This document shows positions 1 through 8,311 of a stretch of 64,000 bases of DNA, piece by piece. Origin of the DNA: Candidatus Saccharimonadota bacterium. Lineage in GTDB: Bacteria; Patescibacteriota; Saccharimonadia; Saccharimonadales; Saccharimonadaceae. The stretch covers positions 1-64,000 of the forward strand of contig WRHJ01000003.1 of assembly GCA_009783305.1 (NCBI GenBank). Direction: 5' to 3'. Below the pieces are notes generated by a model, which worked only from the letters and a program-made list of their open reading frames with translations, was not told the DNA's origin and did no database searches. How positions within the stretch are numbered: the stretch's first letter is position 1; every line of letters begins with the position of its first letter. The position numbers and the translations under genes are program-made.

Positions 1-1305
1 AACAATACCTGGGGATACGATGTCGGAGCAGCTAGTGTAGTACTAGAAGACTTTAAAGCTATTCCTCTACCTGATGGTCCTCCTGATACCATTAATTCTT
101 CCTCTACTCCCATAGAAGATGATGAAACTATAGTAACGTTTGGTGCTAAAGCAGATATGACTCAGAAGGTAGGAGTCTACTCTCAGATCATTACTTTTAC
201 TGCAGTTACTAATCCAGTTCCTCCTCCTACTGTAGTGAGTGTAGACCCAGACCCAACTAGTCCTGGAGAGACTGTCACTATTACTGGTACTAATTTCTAT
301 GCGGGAGGAGCTAGTAGTGGAGTACTCAGTGTACTCATAGGCCCTAGTAGTGTAGGAGGAGGCAGCAGTGCTGCTATGCGTTGTACTGATCGAGTCGTCA
401 TCAGCAATACAGAGTTGACCTGTACTGTCCCAGAACTAGAGCCTGGTATTTATCCAGTGATTGTGAAGACGTTTGGTGGAGCTAGTAATGATGATGTGGA
501 GATTGAGATCGTTATTCTTCCTACTATGCAGGAGTTTACTACCGCCATGTGTGAAGCTATGCCTATCCACTACAATGCTACTGATCCATATCCAACGAAC
601 CCTACTAACCCTCCTGCAGGTTCTGAAATAGACCTAGTAGATGCAAGAGATGGCAAAGTTTACAAGATCAGAAAACTTGCCAAAATCCCTAGCCCAGTGA
701 ATCAAGCTACTGATGGCTGGTGTTGGATGGTGGATAATTTGGCGCTAGATCTTAGGTTGCCCGGAAACGTTCTCGTAATTCTAGACGACACTACTAGCGA
801 CATTACTTCTGGTACTTATGTTGTGCCAGACCCCATGAACCCTGGCGTGGACAGCAGCATTAATGCAGCAGCTCCTTGTCTCACCCTTGATATTAGTCTT
901 TATCCCCATAAATGCGGTTTCGGTTATCGATACAACACGGCTACGGTCGGGTCTGCCACCGCCTTAACTTCTGGTCCCGCTCCTGATTCCGTCTGTCCCA
1001 AAAACTGGCGATTGCCGACAGGCGAACCTACCACCGGAGATTTCACTTTGCTTGCGACTGCTCTAGGTTGGGGCGGTTACAATGTAAATCGGGTTAACGA
1101 TATCAATGGTTGGAGAGGAGTCTTCACTGCCAATGTCTCAAATTGGCCTCTGGGTCTGTACTGGTCCTCTACTGCCTCTGGTGCAACAACTAATGCTTAT
1201 GTGTTGAATTATGGCCTACTCAACGGCGGTGTGACATATGTTTCACCTGCCAATTCTCAGAATCGTAATGCTGCAGCAACTAGCGTTCGCTGTCTGGCTA
1301 GATGA
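1..1305 (+). CDS. TIG/FISUMP-domain surface protein, 5' end outside window
   Basis: The frame is open from base 1 with no start visible, so this is the C-terminal 434 residues of a larger protein. Residues about 76-165 look like an IPT/TIG immunoglobulin-like fold (PTVVSVDPDPTSPGETVTI, then GTNFY). Residues about 220-434 match the Fibrobacter major paralogous (FISUMP) domain, with WCWMVDNLALDL, CPKNWRLPTG, YWSST and a terminal SVRCLAR. Such proteins are exported and shown on the cell surface; a role in adhesion is inference. Bases up to about 740 use CTA, ACT, AGT and CCT codons heavily and lack the G-rich bias of nearby genes, while the FISUMP part is more balanced, so the gene looks compositionally mosaic. 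A short terminator follows. Confidence 0.8.
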   Translation, partial: NNTWGYDVGAASVVLEDFKAIPLPDGPPDTINSSSTPIEDDETIVTFGAKADMTQKVGVYSQIITFTAVTNPVPPPTVVSVDPDPTSPGETVTITGTNFYAGGASSGVLSVLIGPSSVGGGSSAAMRCTDRVVISNTELTCTVPELEPGIYPVIVKTFGGASNDDVEIEIVILPTMQEFTTAMCEAMPIHYNATDPYPTNPTNPPAGSEIDLVDARDGKVYKIRKLAKIPSPVNQATDGWCWMVDNLALDLRLPGNVLVILDDTTSDITSGTYVVPDPMNPGVDSSINAAAPCLTLDISLYPHKCGFGYRYNTATVGSATALTSGPAPDSVCPKNWRLPTGEPTTGDFTLLATALGWGGYNVNRVNDINGWRGVFTANVSNWPLGLYWSSTASGATTNAYVLNYGLLNGGVTYVSPANSQNRNAAATSVRCLAR

Positions 1306-1321
1306 CTTTAATCGTCTTGAC

Positions 1322-1340
1322 GCGCCTATTTTGGCGCTTT
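1322..1340 (+). terminator. Short terminator after the surface protein
   Basis: GCGCC (1322-1326) pairs with GGCGC (1333-1337) across a six-base loop and is followed by TTT. The stem is short, so efficiency is uncertain. Confidence 0.5.
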
Positions 1341-1376
1341 AGAATAAAAACATAAGTAGGAAGTTTTTGGTATCCA

Positions 1377-1405
1377 TTGACTTTTTGGGTGGAGTGTGAT
1401 ATAAT
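1377..1405 (+). promoter_or_regulatory. Extended -10 promoter of the 1462 gene
   Basis: TTGACT (1377-1382) is 17 bases from TATAAT (1400-1405), preceded by TGTGA. It belongs to the TTGAC...TGTG(A/C)TATAAT promoter set seen in front of other orphan genes in this window. Confidence 0.8.
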
Positions 1406-1461
1406 GAAGGCATGAGGGTGTTTTATGACCCCTTAAATTCACAGGAGGGAAGTGATGTTCT

Positions 1462-1992
1462 TTGTCAACCAAGAAGAAACCAAGTCCGGTTGAGGGCCAG
1501 TTGACGTTCGACGATATATTTCGTGCGAAAGTTGAGGAGCTGAAAAAGCCGTTGATGCGAATCGCGCGAGCCAATGCTATTTTGGAATTTATTGACCGCG
1601 TCAATTATTCCAACATCAAGCTTGGCGCGATCGGCGGGTTTGGCGAAACGAGCTATATGTTCAGTTTCGATCAGGCCTATGGCGCCCGCGTTAACCGAAA
1701 CGGTAAGTACGTGGAAGGGAAAAGCTACGAAAAGGTGGCCAACGAGGCGGCAGAGTCGGCGGTTTTAGCCGAATTGGCTGCGAACCGCGCCTGCGAGGCG
1801 TGCGAGTACGCCGACGGTTGTCCGAGAAAGAACAGACTTTATGAGAAGTTATGTTCTCCGGATAAGGTGGATGTGCGCAATACGCTGAGGACACGCATGA
1901 GAGCGGTAATCAAGAGCGAGGGTGCAAAAACCATGAGCTGCTTGAAGGCTGCGGCAAGTGTGAGGCCGAAAAAGGCTGATTGGGACTGGTAA
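1462..1992 (+). CDS. Orphan Cys-rich cytosolic protein
   Basis: I do not recognise this 176-residue protein. It has no signal peptide or membrane segment. A cysteine cluster at about residues 111, 114, 120 and 131 (CEACEYADGC, then KLC) could bind zinc or an Fe-S cluster; this is inference. The frame has no ATG or GTG near its 5' end; TTG at 1462 is the first usable start and lies 12 bases after AGGAGGG (1443-1449). An ATG at 1455, better spaced from the same Shine-Dalgarno, opens only a 12-codon frame in another register. The gene is monocistronic, with its own strong promoter and terminator, and uses more C than its neighbours. Confidence 0.75.
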   Translation: MSTKKKPSPVEGQLTFDDIFRAKVEELKKPLMRIARANAILEFIDRVNYSNIKLGAIGGFGETSYMFSFDQAYGARVNRNGKYVEGKSYEKVANEAAESAVLAELAANRACEACEYADGCPRKNRLYEKLCSPDKVDVRNTLRTRMRAVIKSEGAKTMSCLKAAASVRPKKADWDW

Positions 1993-2000
1993 GAAAAAAG

Positions 2001-2024
2001 CCGCCCGGCAAAGGGCGGTTTTTT
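2001..2024. terminator. Bidirectional terminator between the 1462 gene and nusA
   Basis: CCGCCC (2001-2006) pairs with GGGCGG (2013-2018). T6 follows on the plus strand, and an A-rich run before the stem gives a T-tract on the minus strand. It serves the two convergent genes. Confidence 0.85.
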
Positions 2025-2037
2025 CATGCTTTGATTT

Positions 2038-3147
2038 TTATTCTTCTTCGCTGGTTTCTTCGAGAGCGGAGAGGAGAGAATCTTCAACGTTCTTTTTCTT
2101 TTTCTTTTCGGGGGTTTTGGCAAGTTCGATATCCAGTTCGTAGCCGGTAAGTTTGCTGGCGAGTCGAACATTTTGGCCTTGACGGCCGATGGCGATGGAT
2201 TGCTGGTCTTCGGTGACATAAACTTTGGCGCGCTTGCCCTCAATTTCGACTTTGGCGATTTCGGCAGGAGAGAGGGCTTCGCGGATGTATTCGGAGGCGT
2301 TGTCGCTCCAGTTGACGATGTCGATTTTTTCGCGATCACCGATTTCGTTCATGACAGCTTGGACGCGAACACCGCGGCCACCGACGAAGGTGCCGACGGG
2401 ATCAACGCCAGGCACATTGGCGGCAACGGCAATTTTGGTGCGGCGGCCAGCTTCACGGGCGATGGATTTGATTTGCACGGAGCCGTTTTCGATCTCTGGG
2501 ACTTCCTGGCGGAAGAGGTATTCGATAAATTCGGGATTGCCGCGGCTAAGGATGAGCTGGGCGCCGCGATCATCGCGTTCGATGCCTTTGATGAATACCT
2601 TGAGGCGGGCGCCGACTGTGTAATATTCGCCTTCGATTTGTTCGGATTTGGGCATGATGCCGGAGGCTTTGCCGATGTCGATGCGGATAAGCTTGGGTTC
2701 GACACGGGCGACCATACCAGTCATGACGGTGCCAATCTTGTCCTCAAACATGGTGAGGACGACGTCGCGTTCAGCTTCGCGGAGGCGTTGGATGACGACT
2801 TGCTTGGCGGTTTGGCTGGCGACGCGACCGAAGCTGGTGACTTTGTGCTTTTCTTCGACGATGTCACCGATTTTCTTTTTCTTACCAGCTTCCTTAAGGG
2901 GAATTTCAGTGGAGGGATTGAAGGCGACATCATCTTCGATGACAGTGCGCATGACGAAGGCATCAGCTTCGCCGGTGTTGAGGTTGAGTTCGGTGCGGAC
3001 ATCCATGTCCTTGTCGCCGTTATCTTTGCGCCAGGCAGCGGCAATGGCTTGCTGGATGACATCTAATACTACCTCTTTGGGGAGGTTTTTTTCTTCGCTG
3101 ATAATGTCTACCATGCTAGTGAGTTGTTTGAGATCAATTAAATCCAT
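2038..3147 (-). CDS. nusA: Transcription termination/antitermination factor NusA
   Basis: NusA binds RNA polymerase and nascent RNA and modulates pausing and termination. The 369-residue protein has the N-terminal polymerase-binding domain (MDLIDLKQLTSMVDIISEEK), an S1 domain at about 125-195 (GTVMTGMVARVEPKLIRID) and two KH domains (VGGRGVRVQAVMNEIG; IGRQGQNVRLASKLTG), ending in a Lys-rich then acidic tail. I chose the ATG at 3147 because AAAGGA sits just upstream of it; an ATG four codons earlier would put that Shine-Dalgarno inside the gene. It stands alone here rather than in a rimP-nusA-infB operon. Identification is secure. Confidence 0.97.
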   Translation of the reverse strand: MDLIDLKQLTSMVDIISEEKNLPKEVVLDVIQQAIAAAWRKDNGDKDMDVRTELNLNTGEADAFVMRTVIEDDVAFNPSTEIPLKEAGKKKKIGDIVEEKHKVTSFGRVASQTAKQVVIQRLREAERDVVLTMFEDKIGTVMTGMVARVEPKLIRIDIGKASGIMPKSEQIEGEYYTVGARLKVFIKGIERDDRGAQLILSRGNPEFIEYLFRQEVPEIENGSVQIKSIAREAGRRTKIAVAANVPGVDPVGTFVGGRGVRVQAVMNEIGDREKIDIVNWSDNASEYIREALSPAEIAKVEIEGKRAKVYVTEDQQSIAIGRQGQNVRLASKLTGYELDIELAKTPEKKKKKNVEDSLLSALEETSEEE

Positions 3148-3238
3148 AGTTCCTTTCATTAAAAACGCCGTCCCTTTCCGGGCCGGCTAATTAAGTATAT
3201 TCATATTGTACAGGGGATAGCGTGAGGTGTCAAGGGGA

Positions 3239-3859
3239 CTATTCGAAGAATTGGATGATGTGAGTGGGCTCTTTGGAGCCGACGATGCGAGCGGTGCCGA
3301 GGAGGTCTTTGGCAAGGTCAAGGTCGAGAATATATTCTTGATTGAGGAGTTGGCCGTCTGGTTGGCGCTCTTTGCCTAGATAGGCGTGATCGTGGTCGGT
3401 GATTTGGCGGATGAGGGCATTGGGGTTTTGGCGGAGCAGGGCGATGGTGTTGAGGGCGTTGAAAAATGGAGCGTATTGTTCGTCGTCGAGGCCGCCGGTT
3501 TTGAGCATTTCGGTACTCTGGAGGGGGGAGTTGAGGATGTTGGGATCTTCTTCGATGATGGCGTTGAAGTTTTGGTTTTCGGAACGGTGGGTGGCGATCA
3601 TGTCATCAACGGCTTGGTCGAAGGCGGCAGGGTCGAATTCTTTGCCGGCGAGCCAAAGTTGGCCGCCGGGGGGCATTTTCTCAGGTCTTTTGGCGGGGGC
3701 ACCGCGATCTTGGGCGATGGATTGGTATTCGGTATAGGAGGAAGGGGCAGGGAAGTTGGGGGAGGGGATTTCGTAAAGTTTGGGCGGGACGTCGGCAATA
3801 ATCTCGAGGTTTTTGAGGGTTTCGGCGACGGGATAAGTTTTTTTGTATTTTTCGAACAT
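3239..3859 (-). CDS. Hypothetical protein, 206 aa
   Basis: I do not recognise this soluble protein. It is rich in Pro, Asp and Gln, with a proline-rich stretch at about residues 25-65 and a C-terminal half beginning AAFDQAVDDMIATHRSENQ. There is no signal peptide or membrane segment. No Shine-Dalgarno precedes the ATG, but TACATT lies six bases upstream on the minus strand, the same -10-to-ATG spacing as other apparently leaderless genes here. Its first residues (MFEKYKK) resemble those of the gene entering at 63651 (MFEKFKK); the rest does not obviously match. Confidence 0.7.
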   Translation of the reverse strand: MFEKYKKTYPVAETLKNLEIIADVPPKLYEIPSPNFPAPSSYTEYQSIAQDRGAPAKRPEKMPPGGQLWLAGKEFDPAAFDQAVDDMIATHRSENQNFNAIIEEDPNILNSPLQSTEMLKTGGLDDEQYAPFFNALNTIALLRQNPNALIRQITDHDHAYLGKERQPDGQLLNQEYILDLDLAKDLLGTARIVGSKEPTHIIQFFE

Positions 3860-3905
3860 ATTTTAAATGTAAGCAGGGGCGAGAAATAAGTCAAGCAAGA
3901 GAAAA

Positions 3906-3925
3906 GCGGGCGATGATTCGCCCGC
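3906..3925 (-). terminator. Terminator of the 3936 gene
   Basis: GCGGGCGA (3906-3913) pairs with TCGCCCGC (3918-3925) around a TGAT loop. On the minus strand the stem is followed by TTTTCTCTT. Confidence 0.75.
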
Positions 3926-3935
3926 CTGATACGGT

Positions 3936-4226
3936 TTAGGCTGTTTCTTCGATGGAACGGAGGATTTCGGCGACGCGGTCGGTGAAATTTTTCATATCGG
4001 TGAGACCGGCGGCGTTGGCTGCTTGTTGAATTTGTTGCGTCCCTCCGGTGAGGGTGCCGACGAGATCGAGCAGGACGAAGGTGATATCGGCGAGCGCTTT
4101 GCTGCTGTCGAAATCGCCTTCCGCCGGCTTAACTTCTTGCACTAATTCGGCGATTTGCATCAAATTCATCATGACCAGCCGGCGTTCGTCTTGCGACTCG
4201 GTAAAATAAATGGGCTGTTGTTCCAT
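3936..4226 (-). CDS. Orphan small acidic helical protein, 96 aa
   Basis: I do not recognise this protein. It is acidic, appears wholly helical and has no membrane segment; the central AELVQEVKPAEGDFDSSKAL is followed by a Gln/Ala-rich helix. It belongs to the set of single genes with canonical promoters: TTGACA and TATAAT 17 bases apart lie at 4305-4277 on the minus strand, AGGTGG stands upstream of the ATG, and a good terminator follows. That arrangement suggests an abundant independently regulated product; its role is unknown. Confidence 0.75.
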   Translation of the reverse strand: MEQQPIYFTESQDERRLVMMNLMQIAELVQEVKPAEGDFDSSKALADITFVLLDLVGTLTGGTQQIQQAANAAGLTDMKNFTDRVAEILRSIEETA

Positions 4227-4276
4227 TAATGTGCACCACCTCTGAGAAATTTAGATGCAAAGGCACCTATATCTCT

Positions 4277-4305
4277 ATTATATCACAGATAAGCATAAAT
4301 GTCAA
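4277..4305 (-). promoter_or_regulatory. Canonical promoter of the 3936-4226 gene
   Basis: On the minus strand, TTGACA (4305-4300) and TATAAT (4282-4277) are separated by exactly 17 bases, with TGTGA just before the -10. The divergent gene has its own TATAAT at 4321-4326, so both transcripts start within about 60 bases. Confidence 0.85.
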
Positions 4306-4333
4306 TAGGGGTGGACGTGGTATAATACAAGAT

Positions 4334-4936
4334 ATGATTAGTGGACTGGTGGCAATTGCGATGCAGACGTTTGTATTGGGGACGAGTATGGATGTGACGG
4401 CGGTAGCGGACGGGGTGGCGAAGCCGACGGCGAACGCATCGATACAAGGTACGTCAGAAAGAACAATTACTTATACAATTTCATCAAAAGGGGTAATTAC
4501 GGGGAACATTGAAGAGTTCCGGAAGATTGTGGCAGAGACTTTGGCGGATAATAAGGGATGGAAGCGGGCGGGAGTGAAGTTTGTGGAGGTGGCGAGCGGA
4601 GGATCGATGTGGATGGTGCTGGCGGCGGGCAATGAGGTGGGGGCGTTTAATGGTTGTTCGGCGACTTTGAGCTGCGTGGTGTATCCATATGTGTTGATCA
4701 ATGATGCAAGATGGATGAGCGGATCGGATAGTTATAATGCGCTGGGGCTGAGTTTGTCGAATTATCGGCAGATGGTGATAAATCACGAGGTGGGACATTA
4801 TTTGGGGCACAATCATATTACGACATGCGAGACTGGTACGGGGTTGGCGCCAGTGATGTTGCAGCAATCGACGGGACTTTTGGGATGTTTGCCTAATCCG
4901 TGGCCGTTGCCGGGAGAGTTGTGGTATACCCGATGA
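4334..4936 (+). CDS. Metzincin-like zinc metalloprotease (DUF3152-like)
   Basis: The 200-residue protein carries HEVGHYLGHNH at about residues 151-161, the HExxHxxGxxH zinc site of metzincin-type proteases with the catalytic Glu at 152. The N-terminus (ISGLVAIAMQTFVLG) is a weak hydrophobic segment that could be an export signal. The overall plan, a small domain ending soon after the zinc site, resembles the actinobacterial DUF3152 family; that family name is inference. TATAAT (4321-4326) ends seven bases before the ATG, so I prefer this start to upstream codons in the same frame. It overlaps the next gene by ATGA, implying a shared transcript. A role in trimming surface proteins is possible but not shown. 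Confidence 0.75.
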   Translation: MISGLVAIAMQTFVLGTSMDVTAVADGVAKPTANASIQGTSERTITYTISSKGVITGNIEEFRKIVAETLADNKGWKRAGVKFVEVASGGSMWMVLAAGNEVGAFNGCSATLSCVVYPYVLINDARWMSGSDSYNALGLSLSNYRQMVINHEVGHYLGHNHITTCETGTGLAPVMLQQSTGLLGCLPNPWPLPGELWYTR

Positions 4937-5601
4937 CGAGGAAGATCATTTTGATAGTAGCTGGAGTGCTACTGGCGGGAGGTTTGGCGTTTGGGGGGAT
5001 GATGTTGTTCCGGGAAAAATTGGATTATGCGGGGGCGAGCGCATATGTGGACGATATGTTGGTGATGGAGATCAGCATACGGGAATTTTTAGATGCAGAG
5101 ATAGATGTGTATGATGATGGCGCTGAGGAGTTGGCGGCGCGGTTCATTGAACTGACGAAGCGGATGTCAGAGTATTACAAAAGTTTGGGGGCGAGCAGTG
5201 CTTTGAAAAATAGTAAGGTGAAGGAGAAATATGATGAACTGGCGGGGACGATGGGCAGTTTGGAAGAAGTACGAGCGGTAGCGAAATGGTTAGTGGGTTT
5301 TATTGAGACGGGAGAGGCGGGAGAGGAAGCGCCAAATGAGTTTACGGTGGGGATGGCGGGAGATATGGCGGATTGGTTGCAGAAAGTGAAGGCGTTTAAA
5401 GAAAAATACGCTGGCGGCAAGGCGGATAGTTATTGTGAGATGACGGAAGAATATGGGATAATTATGGTGGAGGGGGAGGAATTAAAGGGGAAATATGAGG
5501 GGGTGACGCTGATGGATGTGGCGGGGGTGTCCGTGGATGATATTAAGGGGTGGTTTGATGGTTTGAAACAGTTGGCGGATATTTTAGAAGCGAAGAAATA
5601 G
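4933..5601 (+). CDS. Membrane-anchored hypothetical protein
   Basis: I do not recognise this 222-residue protein. An N-terminal transmembrane anchor (IILIVAGVLLAGGLAFGGMM, residues about 5-25) is followed by an acidic, largely helical extracytoplasmic domain with repeated Glu-rich helices. It overlaps the upstream metalloprotease stop by ATGA, which fixes the start and indicates translational coupling. Co-expression with a secreted protease suggests a partner or substrate at the cell surface (inference). Confidence 0.75.
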   Translation: MTRKIILIVAGVLLAGGLAFGGMMLFREKLDYAGASAYVDDMLVMEISIREFLDAEIDVYDDGAEELAARFIELTKRMSEYYKSLGASSALKNSKVKEKYDELAGTMGSLEEVRAVAKWLVGFIETGEAGEEAPNEFTVGMAGDMADWLQKVKAFKEKYAGGKADSYCEMTEEYGIIMVEGEELKGKYEGVTLMDVAGVSVDDIKGWFDGLKQLADILEAKK

Positions 5602-5620
5602 TTTATGGTAAGATGAGGAA

Positions 5621-6520
5621 ATGAATAAGGCTTTTATTATTAATATGATCTGCGTGGCGGTAATTGTGGCAAGCGGAGTGGGGATGGGCGTAATGTTGCC
5701 TGGAGTAATAGACAAGTTTAACAAGGAAGAGGTGGCGCAAAGAGAGTCTGAGGATAAAAAATTATCTGATGGACAATCTGAGGGTTCTGATTCTAATTGT
5801 GCGAATATGCCACCGATTGCAGGCCTGATGAGAGAGGAAGCGCTTGATATATTAAAAACGAGCTTAACCGGAGAAAAATTTTATGTAATGTGTGATTTTG
5901 CGCCCAAGAATATTGGTGGTGCTGGTGTGGCGGCGATTTATTTTGGAACAGCTGGCGATAATGGAAAATTGAATAAGGTGGCAGGACCAGATATTTTGAG
6001 CAGGGGGCTGAGGGAAGTGATTGAAACGGATAGATCTGACAGCAGGTATGTTGTGACGAGAGGTAAGGAGTATGACTCAGATAAGTTCATGGTAGAATTT
6101 GTGACTTTTAATGAGAAAGATTTAAGTTTTCAGCGTTTTTATGATGGTCATATGAAGGAGAAGACGATTTTCCTGAATAAAGAACGAAGCTATGTGGAGG
6201 ATACTTTGAGGATTTTTGCGCGGGCGAGTACTGCCATGTACAATGTGCTTTTGTTCAACTTGTATTCATATGAAATGGCGGAGACGGATGAGATGTATGA
6301 GTTTAAGTATTATTTTGTGGGGATGGGTCTGAATTACGAAATCAAAGGTGCTTATAATTACAGTTATGAAGTGACTTTGGAACAGGTGACATTTAGAGTT
6401 GATAGGTCGACGGGAGAACTTTCTGGAGCGTGGTATACCGATCAAAAGAAATTGAAGGCGTTCGTTTTGTCAGATGAAGAGGGTGAAGAAATAATGAATA
6501 TGCTAAAAGTAATACATTAG
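5621..6520 (+). CDS. Membrane-anchored hypothetical protein, 299 aa
   Basis: I do not recognise this protein. It has one N-terminal membrane anchor (IINMICVAVIVASGVGMGVM) and a large outside domain rich in Tyr, Phe and Glu with two Cys about 30 residues apart (NCANM and MCDFA), which could form a disulphide. A TAAGAT box ends six bases before the ATG, typical of the leaderless genes here. Its AT-rich, less G-biased codons differ from the following lipid kinase. Its place in a run of anchored proteins suggests an envelope role only. Confidence 0.7.
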   Translation: MNKAFIINMICVAVIVASGVGMGVMLPGVIDKFNKEEVAQRESEDKKLSDGQSEGSDSNCANMPPIAGLMREEALDILKTSLTGEKFYVMCDFAPKNIGGAGVAAIYFGTAGDNGKLNKVAGPDILSRGLREVIETDRSDSRYVVTRGKEYDSDKFMVEFVTFNEKDLSFQRFYDGHMKEKTIFLNKERSYVEDTLRIFARASTAMYNVLLFNLYSYEMAETDEMYEFKYYFVGMGLNYEIKGAYNYSYEVTLEQVTFRVDRSTGELSGAWYTDQKKLKAFVLSDEEGEEIMNMLKVIH

Positions 6521-6567
6521 TACGTGGGCGGCTGGGGAGGGCGCGTGTAATGGTATAATAGAGGGGC

Positions 6568-7491
6568 ATGAAACGATTGATGATAGTTTACAATCCGCGC
6601 TCGTCGCGGTTTGGGCAAGTGCGGGATGAAGTATTGGCGGCTAGTCGAAAACTGAAGGGATGGACGGTGGGGAAGTTTGAAGTGGTAGATACGGATGTGG
6701 ATGATAATGCAGCTAGGTTGGCGAAGGTGCTGGATGATGAAGATTTGGTGGTGTCGGCGGGTGGCGATGGGACGGCGACGATTGCGCTAAATGGGGTTAT
6801 GCTGAGCAAGGCTGAGGGTGTGAAATTTGGGGTGCTCGGATATGGGAATTTTAATGATATTGCGCGGACGTTTGGGACGAAAAATTTGGCTGAGATTGTG
6901 GATGTGGTGGAGGGGAAGAGCGGAAGAGTAGCGGAGGCATGGGGATTGGAATGCTTGGTGGATGATAAACATTGGCGATGGGGGATGTGTTATTTTACGA
7001 TTGGGTTATTTGCGGAGGCGACAGAGGTGTTTGATGAGGGGAAACACCGGAAGAAGTTGCAGAGCGGCAGGAAGGGTGTGATGTTTTCGTGGAAGATTTT
7101 GGTGGGATGGTATTTTAGAAATCGGAAGCGGGTGTTTATACCGAAGTTTAAATTAAATGGGCGCGGGGTGCCGAAGGATGTGACAGATTATGTGGCGTTG
7201 AACGGGAAGAGTATGGCGCAGGTGATGAAGGGTGGGAGTTGGTATCTTGGCAAGGAGACATTTTTGAGTTTGATGGGGAGGTTATCGAGTTTTTGGCGAT
7301 TGGCAAGCTTGATGAGTAAGTCGATATTGCGACGGGTGCCGGGTGCGGAAACGAGGGGCGATGTGCTGGAATTTGCGGAGCCGGCAGACGTGGAGATACA
7401 GGCGGAGGGTGAGTATAAGAAATTGGAGAGGGTGAGTAAGATCGAGATACGAAAAGCTAAGAAGTCGATAAAAGTGGTGCTGAGGAATTAA
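6568..7491 (+). CDS. Diacylglycerol kinase-family lipid kinase
   Basis: Members of this family (DgkB, YegS) phosphorylate lipid alcohols with ATP at the membrane surface. The 307-residue protein begins with YNPRSSR and has SAGGDGTATIALNG at about residues 65-78, containing the GGDGT nucleotide-binding motif of the DAGK catalytic domain; length fits the family. Several expected C-terminal family residues are hard to place, so the substrate is open. TATAAT (6554-6559) lies eight bases before the ATG with no Shine-Dalgarno. The next two genes follow with almost no gap, giving a probable three-gene transcript. With no fatty-acid synthesis genes visible, a role in recycling host-derived lipids is inference. 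Confidence 0.85.
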   Translation: MKRLMIVYNPRSSRFGQVRDEVLAASRKLKGWTVGKFEVVDTDVDDNAARLAKVLDDEDLVVSAGGDGTATIALNGVMLSKAEGVKFGVLGYGNFNDIARTFGTKNLAEIVDVVEGKSGRVAEAWGLECLVDDKHWRWGMCYFTIGLFAEATEVFDEGKHRKKLQSGRKGVMFSWKILVGWYFRNRKRVFIPKFKLNGRGVPKDVTDYVALNGKSMAQVMKGGSWYLGKETFLSLMGRLSSFWRLASLMSKSILRRVPGAETRGDVLEFAEPADVEIQAEGEYKKLERVSKIEIRKAKKSIKVVLRN

Positions 7492-7492
7492 G

Positions 7493-8311
7493 ATGCGAGA
7501 CGAACAAGCTACGAAAATCATGGAATATATGCGAGCGCATTGGCCGAGCAAAGTGAGGTCTGAGTGGCAGGTGGGAGATGAGATGTATGTGGGGATTGTG
7601 AAGAAGATTTTGGCGGATTGGACAGAGGGGGTAACGCGAGAGAAGAGATTTTTTAGAATTGCGGGGCAGTCGGGGTCAGGGAAGACGACGCAGTTGCTGC
7701 CGGCGGTTGAGGTGTGGTTTGCGGAGCAGGATTGCAGGCCGATTTTTGTGACGGCGGGGCGATTTGTAGATTATCATCCGTTTGCGGAAGAAATTGAAGT
7801 GGAGTATGGATCGGGACGATTGCGTGAGATGACGGATGAGGTGTCGACGATTTTGATGTTTTTGGTGCTTCGAGAGTTGATTAAGCGGGGGTACGATATG
7901 ATTTTGGATGTGACGCTTTTGGATCCGTTAGTGGAGAGTTTTTTGACGGGGATGTTGAGAGAGGCGGGGTATGAATCAAGGATGAGTTTTGTAGCAGTGA
8001 GCAAGGTGATTTCGGACGAATTTATTGCTAAGCGGCAGGGTAAGTCTGGCAGAGTAGTGGCGAAAAGTACAGCGGCAGAGTTTTGGAGAGCGACTGATTT
8101 GGCGCTGCAATTTTATATTCGCGAATACCCGAAAATGAGGGTGTTAATTTATAATGCATGGAACAAGGAGCCGGTGTTTGACGGGAGGATGGGGGATGCT
8201 GATGTGATGAGGGTAGTGCGGAAATATTGGAAGATTGATGAGGTACCGGTGGAGGTGGATGAGGAAGCGTTGGCGCTGAGTAAAATTGAGTACATGAGGA
8301 AATGGCGATGA
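7493..8311 (+). CDS. Zeta-toxin-like P-loop kinase domain protein
   Basis: The 272-residue protein has a Walker A motif GQSGSGKTT at about residue 62, an ILDVTLLDP segment like the region after the P-loop in zeta toxins, and a basic KRQGKSGRVVAK stretch resembling their phosphate-contact loop. Zeta-family enzymes phosphorylate UDP-N-acetylglucosamine or related sugars and act as toxins or regulators of wall synthesis. No epsilon-like antitoxin is adjacent; it is packed between a lipid kinase and a methyltransferase, overlapping the latter by 10 bases. A housekeeping kinase is therefore as plausible as a toxin. Family placement is from motif pattern only. Confidence 0.65.
   Translation: MRDEQATKIMEYMRAHWPSKVRSEWQVGDEMYVGIVKKILADWTEGVTREKRFFRIAGQSGSGKTTQLLPAVEVWFAEQDCRPIFVTAGRFVDYHPFAEEIEVEYGSGRLREMTDEVSTILMFLVLRELIKRGYDMILDVTLLDPLVESFLTGMLREAGYESRMSFVAVSKVISDEFIAKRQGKSGRVVAKSTAAEFWRATDLALQFYIREYPKMRVLIYNAWNKEPVFDGRMGDADVMRVVRKYWKIDEVPVEVDEEALALSKIEYMRKWR

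Noticed and set aside
2173-3066. Long open frame of 297 codons antisense to nusA
   Set aside because: It is Asp/Gly/Phe-rich, has no ribosome-binding site and mirrors the strongly conserved NusA frame; a composition shadow.
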